Shown: positions 8,330 to 17,276, numbered from the stretch's first letter. The stretch: DNA of 64,000 nucleotides from Clostridiales bacterium 38-18 (GCA_001897605.1 MKTL01000005.1:62001-126000), one strand, 5' to 3'. Program-made: numbers and translations. Notes: generated by a model not told the origin, from the letters alone.

Positions 8330-9283
8330 ATGAATGAAAGTTTGATGGATTTAGAGAAATGCATAGAAAATAGCGTTAACTATCTAAACAGCGAAGCTGC
8401 GATTCAAAGCATTGAGCGGGATGCCTATTGGCCAAAATGGGATTCACCCTGGTGGCACATGTCTACCTTGTTTGAGATGGGGCAGGTCAATTTGATTCCA
8501 GAAGAGGTTATCGATAAGTTGATCCATCAGATGAATGCGCAGTATTTGCGATTTTTTCCCATTTATGAGGATGAGGTCGATCCGGAGATCAATCCCTATA
8601 CAAAGATTCCCTGCCACTGTCAATTAGGCAATATGTATCAAATATTGAGAAGCCTTAGGAGTGATATAGACACACAAATTACTTGGATAAGACCGTGGTT
8701 CTTGAAATACCAGCTACCTGATGGGGGACTTAACTGTGAGGATGAGGCATATCGCCATTCTAAGAAGAGCTCAATCGCCTCAAGTCTTCCTGTTTTCGAA
8801 GCGATGATGCTATGCGCTGAGCAAGGCAGCTTAAGTGAAGCTGAAGATCTCTTCCTAGATCGTGCAGCAAATTATGTCATCGATCATCATTTGATTTACA
8901 AAACGACAGGTGAATTGATGGATTCTGATTTTCTAATGCTTCAGTTTCCAAGATACTATAGCTACGACCTACTAAGAGGCTTAACGTTCCTTGTGCGATG
9001 GAAAGCGTACAGAAAGACTAATGCAGCTGACAACGTTATAAGAGAAGGCTTTGATCTACTTCAAGAAAAGTTAAGTAAAGAAGAGCAACCGCAGCTAAGA
9101 GTTGAACGCTCTGATCTTTCAAAGACGAGAACTAGAAATCTCTTATCAAATGGTGAGTGGCATTATGGGGAGCCAGCAGACTTTTATCCACTTTTAAAAG
9201 AATTAAATACGGTTGGAAGGGTTTCTCCTTTTTTGACGAGAGAATATAACCGTGCAAAAGAGCAGTTTGAATCGCTTAAATAA
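8330..9283 (+). CDS. Alpha/alpha-toroid (terpenoid cyclase/prenyltransferase-like) hypothetical protein
   Basis: The protein has about 317 residues. Aromatic-rich motifs such as WPKWDSPWWHM near 45-55 and YQLPDGGLNCEDEAY near 140-155 recall the QW-type repeats of the squalene cyclase/prenyltransferase toroid fold. Catalytic DxDD motifs are not visible, so enzyme activity is doubtful. The ATG at 8330 has AGAGGTGG eight bases upstream; an in-frame GTG at 8300 has none. It is followed by a 14-bp tandem repeat array and a strong terminator. I cannot assign a substrate. Confidence 0.6.
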   Translation: MNESLMDLEKCIENSVNYLNSEAAIQSIERDAYWPKWDSPWWHMSTLFEMGQVNLIPEEVIDKLIHQMNAQYLRFFPIYEDEVDPEINPYTKIPCHCQLGNMYQILRSLRSDIDTQITWIRPWFLKYQLPDGGLNCEDEAYRHSKKSSIASSLPVFEAMMLCAEQGSLSEAEDLFLDRAANYVIDHHLIYKTTGELMDSDFLMLQFPRYYSYDLLRGLTFLVRWKAYRKTNAADNVIREGFDLLQEKLSKEEQPQLRVERSDLSKTRTRNLLSNGEWHYGEPADFYPLLKELNTVGRVSPFLTREYNRAKEQFESLK

Positions 9284-9310
9284 TAAAGATTGGGGATTTA
9301 ATCTATATAA

Positions 9311-9422
9311 TATGAAATTAATATTATGAAATTGATATTATGAAATTAATATTATGAAATTGATATTGTGAAATTAATATTTTGATATTAGTATTTTGAT
9401 ATCGATATTTTGATATCGGTAT
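9311..9422. repeat. Eight tandem copies of a 14-bp AT-rich unit
   Basis: Units start at 9311, 9325, 9339, 9353, 9367, 9381, 9395 and 9409. The first four alternate TATGAAATTAATAT and TATGAAATTGATAT; later copies drift to TTTGATATCGATAT. The array fills the gap between the toroid-protein gene and a terminator. Confidence 0.9.
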
Positions 9423-9430
9423 TATGTAAT

Positions 9431-9463
9431 AAAAAAAGTCCAGAAGTGATCTGGACTTTTTTT
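9431..9463. terminator. Strong bidirectional terminator
   Basis: The perfect 13-bp stem AAAAAAAGTCCAG (9431-9443)/CTGGACTTTTTTT (9451-9463) with a 7-nt loop separates the convergent toroid-protein and diguanylate cyclase genes. Confidence 0.85.
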
Positions 9464-9495
9464 ATTTGCTTCTTTTTATGCTTTTTATAATCGTA

Positions 9496-10524
9496 TTAAT
9501 CGTTTAGTTCACCTTTTAAAGCTTTAACCTCATATAGAAGATGATCTGCAGCGATAAGGCCTTCAGTGCCGTTCTGATAATCCGTAAGTGCAACGATACT
9601 CATACTAATACCAGCCGCTTCTTCGTATTGTGAAACATACGCTTTAAATTCCTTTTGGATGATATCAAGTTTTTCGATCATGTGACCTCTATCGCCATGA
9701 TAGATGATGGCGAATTCATCGCCACCCCACCGACTAACCATGTGGTACTGTAGGTCAAAGTGAGATTTTAAAAACTCTGACAATCTTTGAAGAATTTCAT
9801 CTCCAATATAATGGCCATGCCTGTCGTTAATTTTTTTAAAGTTGTCTAAATCCAGCAGTAATAAATGAGAATTGCCAGAAGTAGTATCTTTTAGCTCTTC
9901 CATGGCACGATTGAAAGCGCGTCGGTTATAGAGTCCAGTGAGTTCATCGTGATTGGCATAGAGTAAAAGCTTTGCATTCATTTTTTCGTATTCATTTGCA
10001 AAAACGTTTAAAACGATGTAACAGACGATTATCAACAAAGGCACCTGAATCATATGATCGACAAATTGAGTGTGCCTCGTATGTACTGCTATTTGTTCTG
10101 GGTAAAGGTATTCGAAAATCTGTAGCCCTAAAAAGACTGTAGTGAGAGAGCCTACTAGAAAAATTCTCTTTATTCCGACAAATATAAAGGTTATGGTGAT
10201 TAAAAACGCCAGTGCATAGCCCACAGCATTGTTGCTACTTCCGCCAGAATTGACGAAACCAATCGGTAGAAAAATGTAAATTAGCGCCATAAACACTGTG
10301 AACATCATAGTTGGACTGTATTTTTCATTTCCTGAATAACGGAGTGCAATTGAACAGATTGCTAATAGAAAAGCCCATTTTACGTTAATTCCAAGTTCAA
10401 AGCCTGCAATAAAGTTACCGATTACACTTATGATGGATAATGTAATACCAGCGATCAATACGGTTTTATAGAGCCGCATTCTAACGTCAGTTTGTTTCAA
10501 AACCGCCTCCAAATAATAAGGCAC
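9496..10524 (-). CDS. Membrane-bound diguanylate cyclase (GGDEF)
   Basis: This 342-residue protein has six hydrophobic segments in its first 175 residues, then a GGDEF domain (about 185-340) with DELTGLYNRRAF, DLDNFKKIND and an intact GGDEF at 267-271. It should make cyclic-di-GMP from two GTP at the membrane. The RxxD inhibitory site expected five residues before GGDEF is absent (LQYH occupies it), so product inhibition through that site is unlikely. There is no EAL domain. It is a single-gene unit ending at the 9431-9463 terminator. The signal sensed by the membrane part is unknown. Confidence 0.9.
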   Translation of the reverse strand: MPYYLEAVLKQTDVRMRLYKTVLIAGITLSIISVIGNFIAGFELGINVKWAFLLAICSIALRYSGNEKYSPTMMFTVFMALIYIFLPIGFVNSGGSSNNAVGYALAFLITITFIFVGIKRIFLVGSLTTVFLGLQIFEYLYPEQIAVHTRHTQFVDHMIQVPLLIIVCYIVLNVFANEYEKMNAKLLLYANHDELTGLYNRRAFNRAMEELKDTTSGNSHLLLLDLDNFKKINDRHGHYIGDEILQRLSEFLKSHFDLQYHMVSRWGGDEFAIIYHGDRGHMIEKLDIIQKEFKAYVSQYEEAAGISMSIVALTDYQNGTEGLIAADHLLYEVKALKGELND

Positions 10525-10638
10525 ATAGCCTATATGGTAAATTGTACTTAATACCTAACATTGTACACGATTAATAGGTAAATTTCACCATTAATTTGAT
10601 GCAATTGATCATACATTATCTTAAGCGTGTGAATTTGG

Positions 10639-10818
10639 ATGGAGACATTAAAAAGAATCACAACCAACAGCGAATTTGAAGTGCATATGATTATCAATAC
10701 ATTAATCACTGTATTTATGATTTCTTTTTTAGTTGAGTCAATAATTGCGCAACCTATTGCTAGAAAAATTATGGAAGTATATCACATAAGAATTGAATCA
10801 AAGGTGTCAAAAAAATAG
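10639..10818 (+). CDS. Small membrane protein resembling the C-terminal half of DUF2798 (possible remnant)
   Basis: A 59-residue frame starts at ATG 10639 (METLKRITTNSEF) and ends at 10818. It has one hydrophobic helix (TLITVFMISFLVESIIAQ) followed by PIARKIM, which resembles the second half of DUF2798 proteins (a hydrophobic helix, then APxxRK). DUF2798 domains normally have two helices, so this may be a truncated relic. The ribosome binding site is weak (GGAT only). It lies in the 319-bp gap between the diguanylate cyclase and hypA genes, which otherwise shows only the hypA terminator. Confidence 0.35.
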   Translation: METLKRITTNSEFEVHMIINTLITVFMISFLVESIIAQPIARKIMEVYHIRIESKVSKK

Positions 10819-10836
10819 CCCCAAATTTTGGGGCTA
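10806..10836 (-). terminator. Terminator of the hypB-oxidoreductase-hypA operon
   Basis: A 10-bp dyad (TAGCCCCAAA and TTTGGGGCTA, 10816-10836) is followed on the minus strand by TTTTTTGAC, directly after the hypA stop codon. Confidence 0.75.
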
Positions 10837-10843
10837 CCTTACT

Positions 10844-11185
10844 TTAATAGGCGGCAATCTCCTTAATGCTAAACTCTCGTCCTGAAATCAGTGTAAAGTC
10901 TTCACTCAAACAGCTTGGACAAATTTTTCGGTGTTCGATGAGGCCATACTCGTTGTGACAGCTTTTGCAAACTGCCACAGCGGGTACAGACACGATTTCA
11001 AGTGCAGTGGTTTCATAAGGGGTATCTGCAACTGCAGCAGGAAAGCACTCTTCAATAAATCTCGGGATGGCTTGAGACAGCTCGCCGATCTCAAGAACGA
11101 TTTTTTCTACTTTCAGCAGCTGATTTTCTACGACGAACTGATCGACGATTTTGATCACTTCATAGACGATTCCTAGCTCGTGCAT
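10844..11185 (-). CDS. hypA: Hydrogenase/urease nickel incorporation protein HypA
   Basis: HypA (113 residues) delivers nickel to [NiFe] enzymes together with HypB. It starts with the family's MHELGI, whose His2 is the Ni ligand. It carries a zinc site with two CxxC pairs (CKSC at about 73-76 and CPSC at about 91-94). It is the last gene of an operon, two bases after the 914-residue oxidoreductase gene, and ends at a hairpin. No hydrogenase structural gene is present in this window, so the client enzyme is encoded elsewhere. Confidence 0.92.
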   Translation of the reverse strand: MHELGIVYEVIKIVDQFVVENQLLKVEKIVLEIGELSQAIPRFIEECFPAAVADTPYETTALEIVSVPAVAVCKSCHNEYGLIEHRKICPSCLSEDFTLISGREFSIKEIAAY

Positions 11186-11187
11186 AA

Positions 11188-13932
11188 TTACCTCGTTTCA
11201 CTGAAAGGATTGATTTTATTCAGTGTAATTTTTGCTTTTCGGATGACGGTATTCTTAATGACTGCTTTTGGCAGATCATCTATTTCATAGCCCATAGCAT
11301 CGTGAACGCGTTCAAGACGGATTGCATCGAACTTACATTTTAGCGTACATGCACCGCACCCAACACAGAGGTATTCATCGGATTTCGTCGCACCACAGCC
11401 AAGACAACGTGCCGTTTCAAGCGCGATTTGCTCTTCGGTTAAGACACCTCTAAGGTCCTTAAACGTCGTTTTTGCCACAGCACCCTCAACTGCGTCAATG
11501 CGCTGTCTTTCAGTGCCATCGTAGTCGATCGGAGCAAGTGCTTCTTTTTCTAGCATTTTATAATCGTGGCGATCACGACCAAATACAAGCGACTGACCTG
11601 GTTGTACATATCTATGGATTGAGATAGCACCCTCTTTACCAGCAGCGATGGCATCTATTGCAAGACCTGGACCCTTCGCTACATCTCCACCTGCGAAGAT
11701 ATCTGCTACAGCAGTTTGAAGTGTGATCGGATCGATCGCGATGGTTTTTCTTTGCGTAAAAGTAACCGCTTCATCTTTAAAGAGGTCGCCGTAATCAAAG
11801 GTTTGACCCACTGATAAAAGTAAAGTGTCACAGGGAACGGTTTTCTTTTGATTGTAGTCGTATTTTGGACTGAACTTACCCTCAGCATCAAATAGCGATA
11901 CACACTTGATGAACTCAACCGAAACCACCTTGCCATTTTCCACATGGATGTGATGTGGTCCCCAGCTGTTTTCGATCTCTACGCCTTCGTCAATTGCCTC
12001 ATGTACTTCTTCCTCGTGTGCAGGCATTTGTTCTCTCGACTCGAGACAGAACACACTAGAGGTCTTAACGCCTTCTAATCGCACTGCGCTTCTCGCCACG
12101 TCCATCGCAACGTTACCACCGCCGATGACCACGACATTACCCGTCGTATGTGTCTCACGTCCGAGGTTGACTTTTCGTAGGAAGTCTACACCACTGAAGA
12201 CGCCCTCAGCATCCTCATTTTCAAGACCAAGACCACGTCCAGACTGTGCACCGATCGCCACGAAGAAGGCTTTAAACCCTTCTGCTCTAAGTGCTTTGAT
12301 CGTAATGTCTTTACCGATGGTGACGCCCGTTTTAAACTTAACGCCAAGCGCTTTTAAAACCTCTATTTCAGCATCGATAACGTCTTTCTCAAGTCGATAA
12401 GAAGGGATACCAAATCTCAGCATGCCACCCGGTACGTTTTCTTTTTCGTATATGGTAACGTCATAGCCATCCACAGCCAGATCGTACGCGCAGGTCAATC
12501 CAGAAGGTCCAGCACCTATAATCGCGATCTTCTTGTCGCTATAATCATGTCGTTTGTTAGGTACAAAGCGCGTATCTGCATGTAAATCTTTTTCTGCGAT
12601 AAATTTCTTAATGTCATCGACTGCAACCGCAGTATCGAACTCACCTCTAGTACAGTCCTCCTCGCATAGTCTTGGACAGATACGACCGCAGATTGCAGGC
12701 AGTGGGTTGTGTTTTTTAATCAATTCAAGCGCCTCAAGGTAACGGCCCTGCGATGCCAGTTTGATATAGCCTTGTACAGGGATGTGCGCTGGACACTTGG
12801 TGATACAAGGTGCAGTACCAGAATCGAGTGCATTTTTACGATTAACACGATAGTCCAGGTTCCACTTGTCTTCCTTCCACTCAGTGTTGTTTGGCTTGAT
12901 CTTTGTAATCGCTTCATCTACTGGCTTGGTGGAGCATAGCTTTTGACCAAGCTTAAGCGCATTGGTTGGACACACGTCCACACATTCGCCACAAGCCACA
13001 CATTTGGTTTCATCTACTACGGATTTATAGTTCGATCTGACGATGTCATTGTTTAAGAATTCATTGGCAAGACGCATTGCATAACAGCTACAGCCACAGC
13101 AGTTACAGATCGCATGTGTATGCCCTGGGGTATCGAGGTTAGGGATAGAATGCATCAAACCGTTGTCTTCAGCGCGCTTGATGATATCAAACGCCTCTTC
13201 ACGGCTGATTGCTCTACCACGGCCTGTCTTGATATAATACTCGGCTGCATGACCGAGTTGGATACACATTTCTTCCTTAAGGTGACCACAGCCTTCGCCC
13301 ATAGACTCTCGAGACGTTCTACAAGAGCAGTCTGATACCGAAAACACAGTTGCTTCATTGAGATGCTTTGAAACCTCTTCATAAGAGAGCTTTTTCGTGT
13401 TACCATCGATGGCACGCTCAATAGGGATAACGCGCATTGGACCGCCACCTATCGGCATGATGCCCGCTGCCATAGGTCCTTTTTTACTGCCAAAATAATA
13501 AAACGCTTCAGCCACTTCTGGGTGATTCGCGACGATTTCCTTGTTGTTGTTAATCATTTCAAGATGACCTGGTACGAAGATGTCCTGCCAGTAGAGATCA
13601 ACACCATCTACAGTGTTAACGAAAGCCACCCCTGCCCATGCGATGTAATCTAGAATATCCTTGACTTCGTTTACAGGACGACCAGATGACTTAGCCACAT
13701 CCTCAGCCGAACGCTTTTCCCTGAAAGCGAGGTGCAGTGCGATTTCTGCCTGCTCATCTGTGAGGATAGGTGCTAAGGCATAGTATTCAGGACCCAGTGG
13801 AATCGCTTCACGACCAGAGCCTGCCTTGGTTCTACCAATTTTGTTTGCAAGATCCACGATGACCTGACGGTAAGGACGGGTGCCCACATCCTCCCAGCTA
13901 AATGCAAAATCTACTTTATGCGTTGCTTTCAT
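11188..13932 (-). CDS. Fe-S/FAD NAD(P)-dependent oxidoreductase, GltD-like, with N-terminal ferredoxin-like region
   Basis: This 914-residue soluble protein is built from several modules. Residues 1-200 hold a winged-helix-like region without cofactor motifs. Cysteine clusters lie at 202-223 and 276-283 (CNCCGCSC), followed by a 4Fe-4S motif at 311-321 (CVACGECVDVC). A glutamate-synthase-small-subunit-like module begins at about 370, with CITKCP, CGRICPRLCEEDC, an FAD site GAGPSG (about 472) and a NAD(P) site GGGNVAMDVA (about 603). A C-terminal 4Fe-4S site (CVGCGACTLKC) lies near 865. It probably moves electrons between NAD(P)H and an iron-sulfur partner. It overlaps hypB by 17 bp and is followed by hypA, so it may feed the nickel enzyme these mature. 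The partner is unknown. Confidence 0.8.
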   Translation of the reverse strand: MKATHKVDFAFSWEDVGTRPYRQVIVDLANKIGRTKAGSGREAIPLGPEYYALAPILTDEQAEIALHLAFREKRSAEDVAKSSGRPVNEVKDILDYIAWAGVAFVNTVDGVDLYWQDIFVPGHLEMINNNKEIVANHPEVAEAFYYFGSKKGPMAAGIMPIGGGPMRVIPIERAIDGNTKKLSYEEVSKHLNEATVFSVSDCSCRTSRESMGEGCGHLKEEMCIQLGHAAEYYIKTGRGRAISREEAFDIIKRAEDNGLMHSIPNLDTPGHTHAICNCCGCSCYAMRLANEFLNNDIVRSNYKSVVDETKCVACGECVDVCPTNALKLGQKLCSTKPVDEAITKIKPNNTEWKEDKWNLDYRVNRKNALDSGTAPCITKCPAHIPVQGYIKLASQGRYLEALELIKKHNPLPAICGRICPRLCEEDCTRGEFDTAVAVDDIKKFIAEKDLHADTRFVPNKRHDYSDKKIAIIGAGPSGLTCAYDLAVDGYDVTIYEKENVPGGMLRFGIPSYRLEKDVIDAEIEVLKALGVKFKTGVTIGKDITIKALRAEGFKAFFVAIGAQSGRGLGLENEDAEGVFSGVDFLRKVNLGRETHTTGNVVVIGGGNVAMDVARSAVRLEGVKTSSVFCLESREQMPAHEEEVHEAIDEGVEIENSWGPHHIHVENGKVVSVEFIKCVSLFDAEGKFSPKYDYNQKKTVPCDTLLLSVGQTFDYGDLFKDEAVTFTQRKTIAIDPITLQTAVADIFAGGDVAKGPGLAIDAIAAGKEGAISIHRYVQPGQSLVFGRDRHDYKMLEKEALAPIDYDGTERQRIDAVEGAVAKTTFKDLRGVLTEEQIALETARCLGCGATKSDEYLCVGCGACTLKCKFDAIRLERVHDAMGYEIDDLPKAVIKNTVIRKAKITLNKINPFSETR

Positions 13933-14599
13933 TTGATTTACCGCCCTTCATCTCAGTTTTAATCCAGTCGATCCAAGCATCCATGCCCTCACCGGTTTTA
14001 GCAGAGAGCGGGAAGATTTTAATGTCTTTATTGAGCTTTCTAACGCGTTCTTCTAAAACGGTCATATTAAAATCAAAGTAAGGCATAACATCTATTTTAT
14101 TGATTATGAGCGCATCCACTCTTTCGAACATCATAGGGTATTTTAAAGGTTTGTCATCGCCCTCTGGAACACTGAGGATGGCGATGTCCTTCATGGCGCC
14201 TGTGTCATAGCCTGCCGTACAGATGAGATTGCCGATGTTTTCTAAAAAGACGAGATCGAGGCCATCCACTTCAAGTGCATCGATTCCGGCCTTAGCCATA
14301 GTCGCATCGAGATGACAAAGACCACCCGTGTGCATTTGTACTGCCTTTGCACCTGCGTTTTGAACCGATCTAGCATCCACATCAGAGTCCACATCGGCTT
14401 CGATAACACCGATGCCCATTTCACCCTTTAGCTTCTCTATGGTTCTTACCAGGGTTGAGGTTTTACCGCTTCCAGGAGACGACATGACATTGATCATGAA
14501 AACTTCTTTTTCCTTTAGCTCTGATCGAGTGATATTGGCTATTTTTACATTATCCTCTTGTATGCCTTTTTTGATACTAAAGATTTTTAGCTCGTCCAT
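13916..14599 (-). CDS. hypB: Hydrogenase nickel incorporation GTPase HypB
   Basis: HypB (227 residues) is the GTPase and nickel metallochaperone partner of HypA. Visible motifs are the P-loop SSPGSGKTS near residue 40, EADVDSDVD, the metal-site Cys-His pair in GGLCHLD, ENIGNLIC and the specificity motif NKID. There is no His-rich nickel-storage N terminus. It is the first gene of the operon and overlaps the oxidoreductase gene by 17 bp. A promoter with a TTGTGA -35 is visible at 14627-14655, and an AGGAGGA-like site (GGAGGACT) precedes the ATG. Confidence 0.93.
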   Translation of the reverse strand: MDELKIFSIKKGIQEDNVKIANITRSELKEKEVFMINVMSSPGSGKTSTLVRTIEKLKGEMGIGVIEADVDSDVDARSVQNAGAKAVQMHTGGLCHLDATMAKAGIDALEVDGLDLVFLENIGNLICTAGYDTGAMKDIAILSVPEGDDKPLKYPMMFERVDALIINKIDVMPYFDFNMTVLEERVRKLNKDIKIFPLSAKTGEGMDAWIDWIKTEMKGGKSNESNA

Positions 14600-14626
14600 A
14601 AAGTCCTCCGTTATTTGTTTGACTAA

Positions 14627-14655
14627 AGTATATCAATGTCTAAAAATAATCACAA
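14627..14655 (-). promoter_or_regulatory. Promoter of the hypB operon
   Basis: On the minus strand TTGTGA (14650-14655), a 17-bp spacer and TATACT (14627-14632) precede the hypB ribosome binding site. Nothing else is recognisable in the remaining gap up to 14885. Confidence 0.5.
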
Positions 14656-14885
14656 TCCACGAAATTGTCAGAAAACTCAACGGGATTTTACTTTACCGAC
14701 ATGTTTACAATATCGTTAATCGTAAAACAAGGGATTTGAATGAGACTGAGACCTTAGAAACGCGTTTAATATGTTAACTTTTACCTAAAGTAAAATTCTT
14801 TTGTGGATTCCTAAAACCATTAGAGTTGAAGGACTTTAGAGAGTGTGTTAAACTTTTGTTAAAGTCGGACAAATCGAGGGTGACG

Positions 14886-15899
14886 ATGGATTATCAGCAA
14901 AAAATGGCCATCATAAAAGAAGCAGAGGCCCTAGGGGTCACTTGTACCTGTGAAAAATATCAGATTTCAAGGACGCTCTACTATAGATGGTATCATCAAT
15001 ATAAAAAGCAGGGGGTTCAGGGCCTTAAGCCGAGCGCCAAGCCAAGAATTCCGATCAACAAAACCAGTGCTGAGATTACGGTCAAGGTGCTTGAGCTCAT
15101 CTCAAATTATCCTAATTATGGTCCTAAGGCGGTTTATTATCTAACCGACGAATTGTCACTTGGCATAAGTGAGTCGGCTGTGTACAATATCATGAAGCGC
15201 CATGAGCTCACCACAAGAGAAAAACGCATTAAATTCGCTTATGGCAAATATTTAGATAAGCAAATTCGAAGGGCGCAAATGAGTGACCGTCATGAGCTTT
15301 CTGATGGTCAAGTTGAAGCTGTAATGCCACTAAAAAGTGGTAGCCACTGGCACATATGGATAACGGATTTTGGAAAATTAGGAGAAGTAGGTACCATCTA
15401 TCAGTACGTGATTATGGATTACGTCAGTCATATTGCTTGTTCAAGACTCTACACGACGACCAAACGTGAAAATCTAGACGATCTATTAAACGCAGTTGCA
15501 ATTCCGGTGGCCATGGCACTTCATTTCGATGTGCAAGTGGTAACCGTTAATTATGAATCAGAGACTTGGGGGAAATCTAAGAAGAAGATTAAAGGCGATG
15601 TCGAGGCAACCTTTTTACACTGGGGGCTGAAACCGAGTGTTGTTATTGAGCATTCAGAGCTAACTGATGCCAGAGGTGCATATACTGAAAAGTCCTTACA
15701 CCATTTAAAGGGCTTGATTCATAATAAGAAACCACTTGATGCGATAAAGCTGAGCTTTCAGAGATGGGTAAGGCATTATAATATCAACGAGCTCATCTCA
15801 TATGAAACAGGCGATTTTGCACCGATTGATTATCACAGAAAGGAAATGGGGGAAAAGATATTTCTGCCCCTATGGACTTATCTGGATAAACCGTATTGA
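14886..15899 (+). CDS. Orphan DDE integrase/transposase-like protein with helix-turn-helix
   Basis: The protein has about 337 residues. An N-terminal helix-turn-helix (AEALGVTCTCEKYQISRTLYYRWY) precedes a basic KPSAKPR linker and an integrase-core-like region of IS3/IS481 type (WHIWITDFGK, YQYVIMDYVSH). The position of the second catalytic Asp (normally in a TDNGSEF-like segment) reads VNYESETW, with Asn in place of Asp. The Glu may survive in TEKSLHHLKG. This suggests a catalytically dead relic or a domesticated DNA-binding protein. I see no flanking inverted repeats. The start at 14886 has GAGGG five bases upstream; a TTG at 14826 is possible but unsupported. Confidence 0.6.
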   Translation: MDYQQKMAIIKEAEALGVTCTCEKYQISRTLYYRWYHQYKKQGVQGLKPSAKPRIPINKTSAEITVKVLELISNYPNYGPKAVYYLTDELSLGISESAVYNIMKRHELTTREKRIKFAYGKYLDKQIRRAQMSDRHELSDGQVEAVMPLKSGSHWHIWITDFGKLGEVGTIYQYVIMDYVSHIACSRLYTTTKRENLDDLLNAVAIPVAMALHFDVQVVTVNYESETWGKSKKKIKGDVEATFLHWGLKPSVVIEHSELTDARGAYTEKSLHHLKGLIHNKKPLDAIKLSFQRWVRHYNINELISYETGDFAPIDYHRKEMGEKIFLPLWTYLDKPY

Positions 15900-15940
15900 T
15901 CAATTTGAATAAAGCCATTTAACAAGATGGACCTTAATGA

Positions 15941-16010
15941 ATTTAATTGAATTTAATTGAAATTTATAGAAATTTATAGAGAATTATAGAAAATTATAGA
16001 AATTTATCGA
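15941..16010. repeat. Seven tandem copies of a 10-bp AT-rich unit
   Basis: ATTTAATTGA is followed by copies of AATTTATAGA and one-base variants with a strict 10-bp period from 15941 to 16010. The array ends 19 bp before the next start codon. Confidence 0.85.
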
Positions 16011-16029
16011 ATTAACTAAAGAGGTAAAC

Positions 16030-17229
16030 ATGATAGTAGCAATAATCGGAGCAGGATTTAGTGGCATGGTTGCAGCGTATTTACTTGAAAAAGCAGGCGC
16101 AAAAGTGACCGTCTACGAAAAAGAGCCTACAATAGGTGGCCATTGCAAAACCCTAGTCAATGGTGGTAATGTAACGGAGGTCGGCACGGTCTTCGCATTC
16201 CCAGAGCTCATCAAAGAGCTATTAATTGAACTTAAGCTTGCCTATACAGAACGGTTTACACACCGTATATTTCTAGACGCGCATTATCAGCAGGTCGAGC
16301 ATGTCCCAAGTGACGAGATCGGTCAGCTAATGAGCGAGCTGGCAGTGCTCAGTGAGCATCTTATGGGCTATAGAGAGATGGTGAGAGAGGTTACCTATGG
16401 TCAAATTCCCAAAGCACTTAGTATGCCGCTCAGTGTTTATCTCGACCAACATAATTTGAACACCATCGCTCAGGTCATTGCGCCTCACTTTTCATCCTTT
16501 GGATTTGGGAGCATCCACGAGGTTCAGGCATACTACGCTTTTAAAATCTTCGATACCCACACCATAGAAACCTTTATTAAAAGTGATAAACTCCTCTATG
16601 TAAAGGAGGGTACTGGCGCACTGATCGACAAACTTGCTGAAAGTATTAAAGATATCAGATATGCCATGCCTGTTCGCAAGATTACGACAAGTGGAGAAAG
16701 GGTAAAGGTCAAAACCGATTACGACGAACAGGTTTACGATAAAGTATTGATTACCACAAAGCTACCTGACACAGTCATAGAGGATGATTTTTACACCGCA
16801 TGGATGTCGCAACTGGATACGAATCCCTATGTTACCTATGTCTACGAAGCGGTGGACAGAAACCTATCGACCACTTACTTTAAGGCGAATCTAGGGTGTA
16901 AAGACAAAATTCAGTTTTTTCATACCTTTAAGCAGGCGGAAAGTACTTTTCTTGTGGCATATGTCTATGGCTATAACAGTGAAAAGCTGTCCAGTGAGGT
17001 AAGTCAGACACTGGAAGCCGCGCAGATAAAGGTGAAGCGCTTAGTAACTGCAAAGCAGTGGCACATTTTTCCCCACCTTAAAGTGCACCAGCTGTCTTTA
17101 GATTACTACGATCAGGTGCATCAGCGAAAGGATCATCCGATTCAGCCGATAGGGGCGCTGATCACAAAGCCGTCGTTATCACATCTGTATCAATCGGTGA
17201 AGCAGAGTGTTGAGGCGCTGTTGGTTTAA
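16030..17229 (+). CDS. FAD-dependent amine-oxidase-like flavoprotein
   Basis: This 399-residue protein opens with a dinucleotide-binding motif (IIGAGFSGMVAAYLLEKAGA, residues 4-23) and the GGHCKTL segment of the protoporphyrinogen oxidase/amine oxidase/desaturase-like flavoprotein superfamily. VTTKLP-like ITTKLPDTV at about 240 is the second part of the FAD domain. There is no signal peptide or membrane helix. The substrate cannot be assigned; carotenoid- or amine-type oxidations are family possibilities. AAAGAGG precedes the ATG. The gene forms a single unit between a 10-bp repeat array and a terminator at 17249-17275. Confidence 0.75.
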   Translation: MIVAIIGAGFSGMVAAYLLEKAGAKVTVYEKEPTIGGHCKTLVNGGNVTEVGTVFAFPELIKELLIELKLAYTERFTHRIFLDAHYQQVEHVPSDEIGQLMSELAVLSEHLMGYREMVREVTYGQIPKALSMPLSVYLDQHNLNTIAQVIAPHFSSFGFGSIHEVQAYYAFKIFDTHTIETFIKSDKLLYVKEGTGALIDKLAESIKDIRYAMPVRKITTSGERVKVKTDYDEQVYDKVLITTKLPDTVIEDDFYTAWMSQLDTNPYVTYVYEAVDRNLSTTYFKANLGCKDKIQFFHTFKQAESTFLVAYVYGYNSEKLSSEVSQTLEAAQIKVKRLVTAKQWHIFPHLKVHQLSLDYYDQVHQRKDHPIQPIGALITKPSLSHLYQSVKQSVEALLV

Positions 17230-17248
17230 TCAGAAAAATATGAGAAAG

Positions 17249-17275
17249 CAAATCCCAATGTGGATTTGTTTTTTT
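17249..17275 (+). terminator. Terminator of the flavoprotein gene
   Basis: CAAATCC (17249-17255) pairs with GGATTTG (17262-17268), followed by a seven-T run. Confidence 0.8.
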
Positions 17276-17276
17276 A

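Noticed and set aside
11706-13448. Several frames of 60-97 codons antisense or out of frame within the oxidoreductase gene
   Set aside because: They are shadows of a long, well-supported gene and have no ribosome binding sites.
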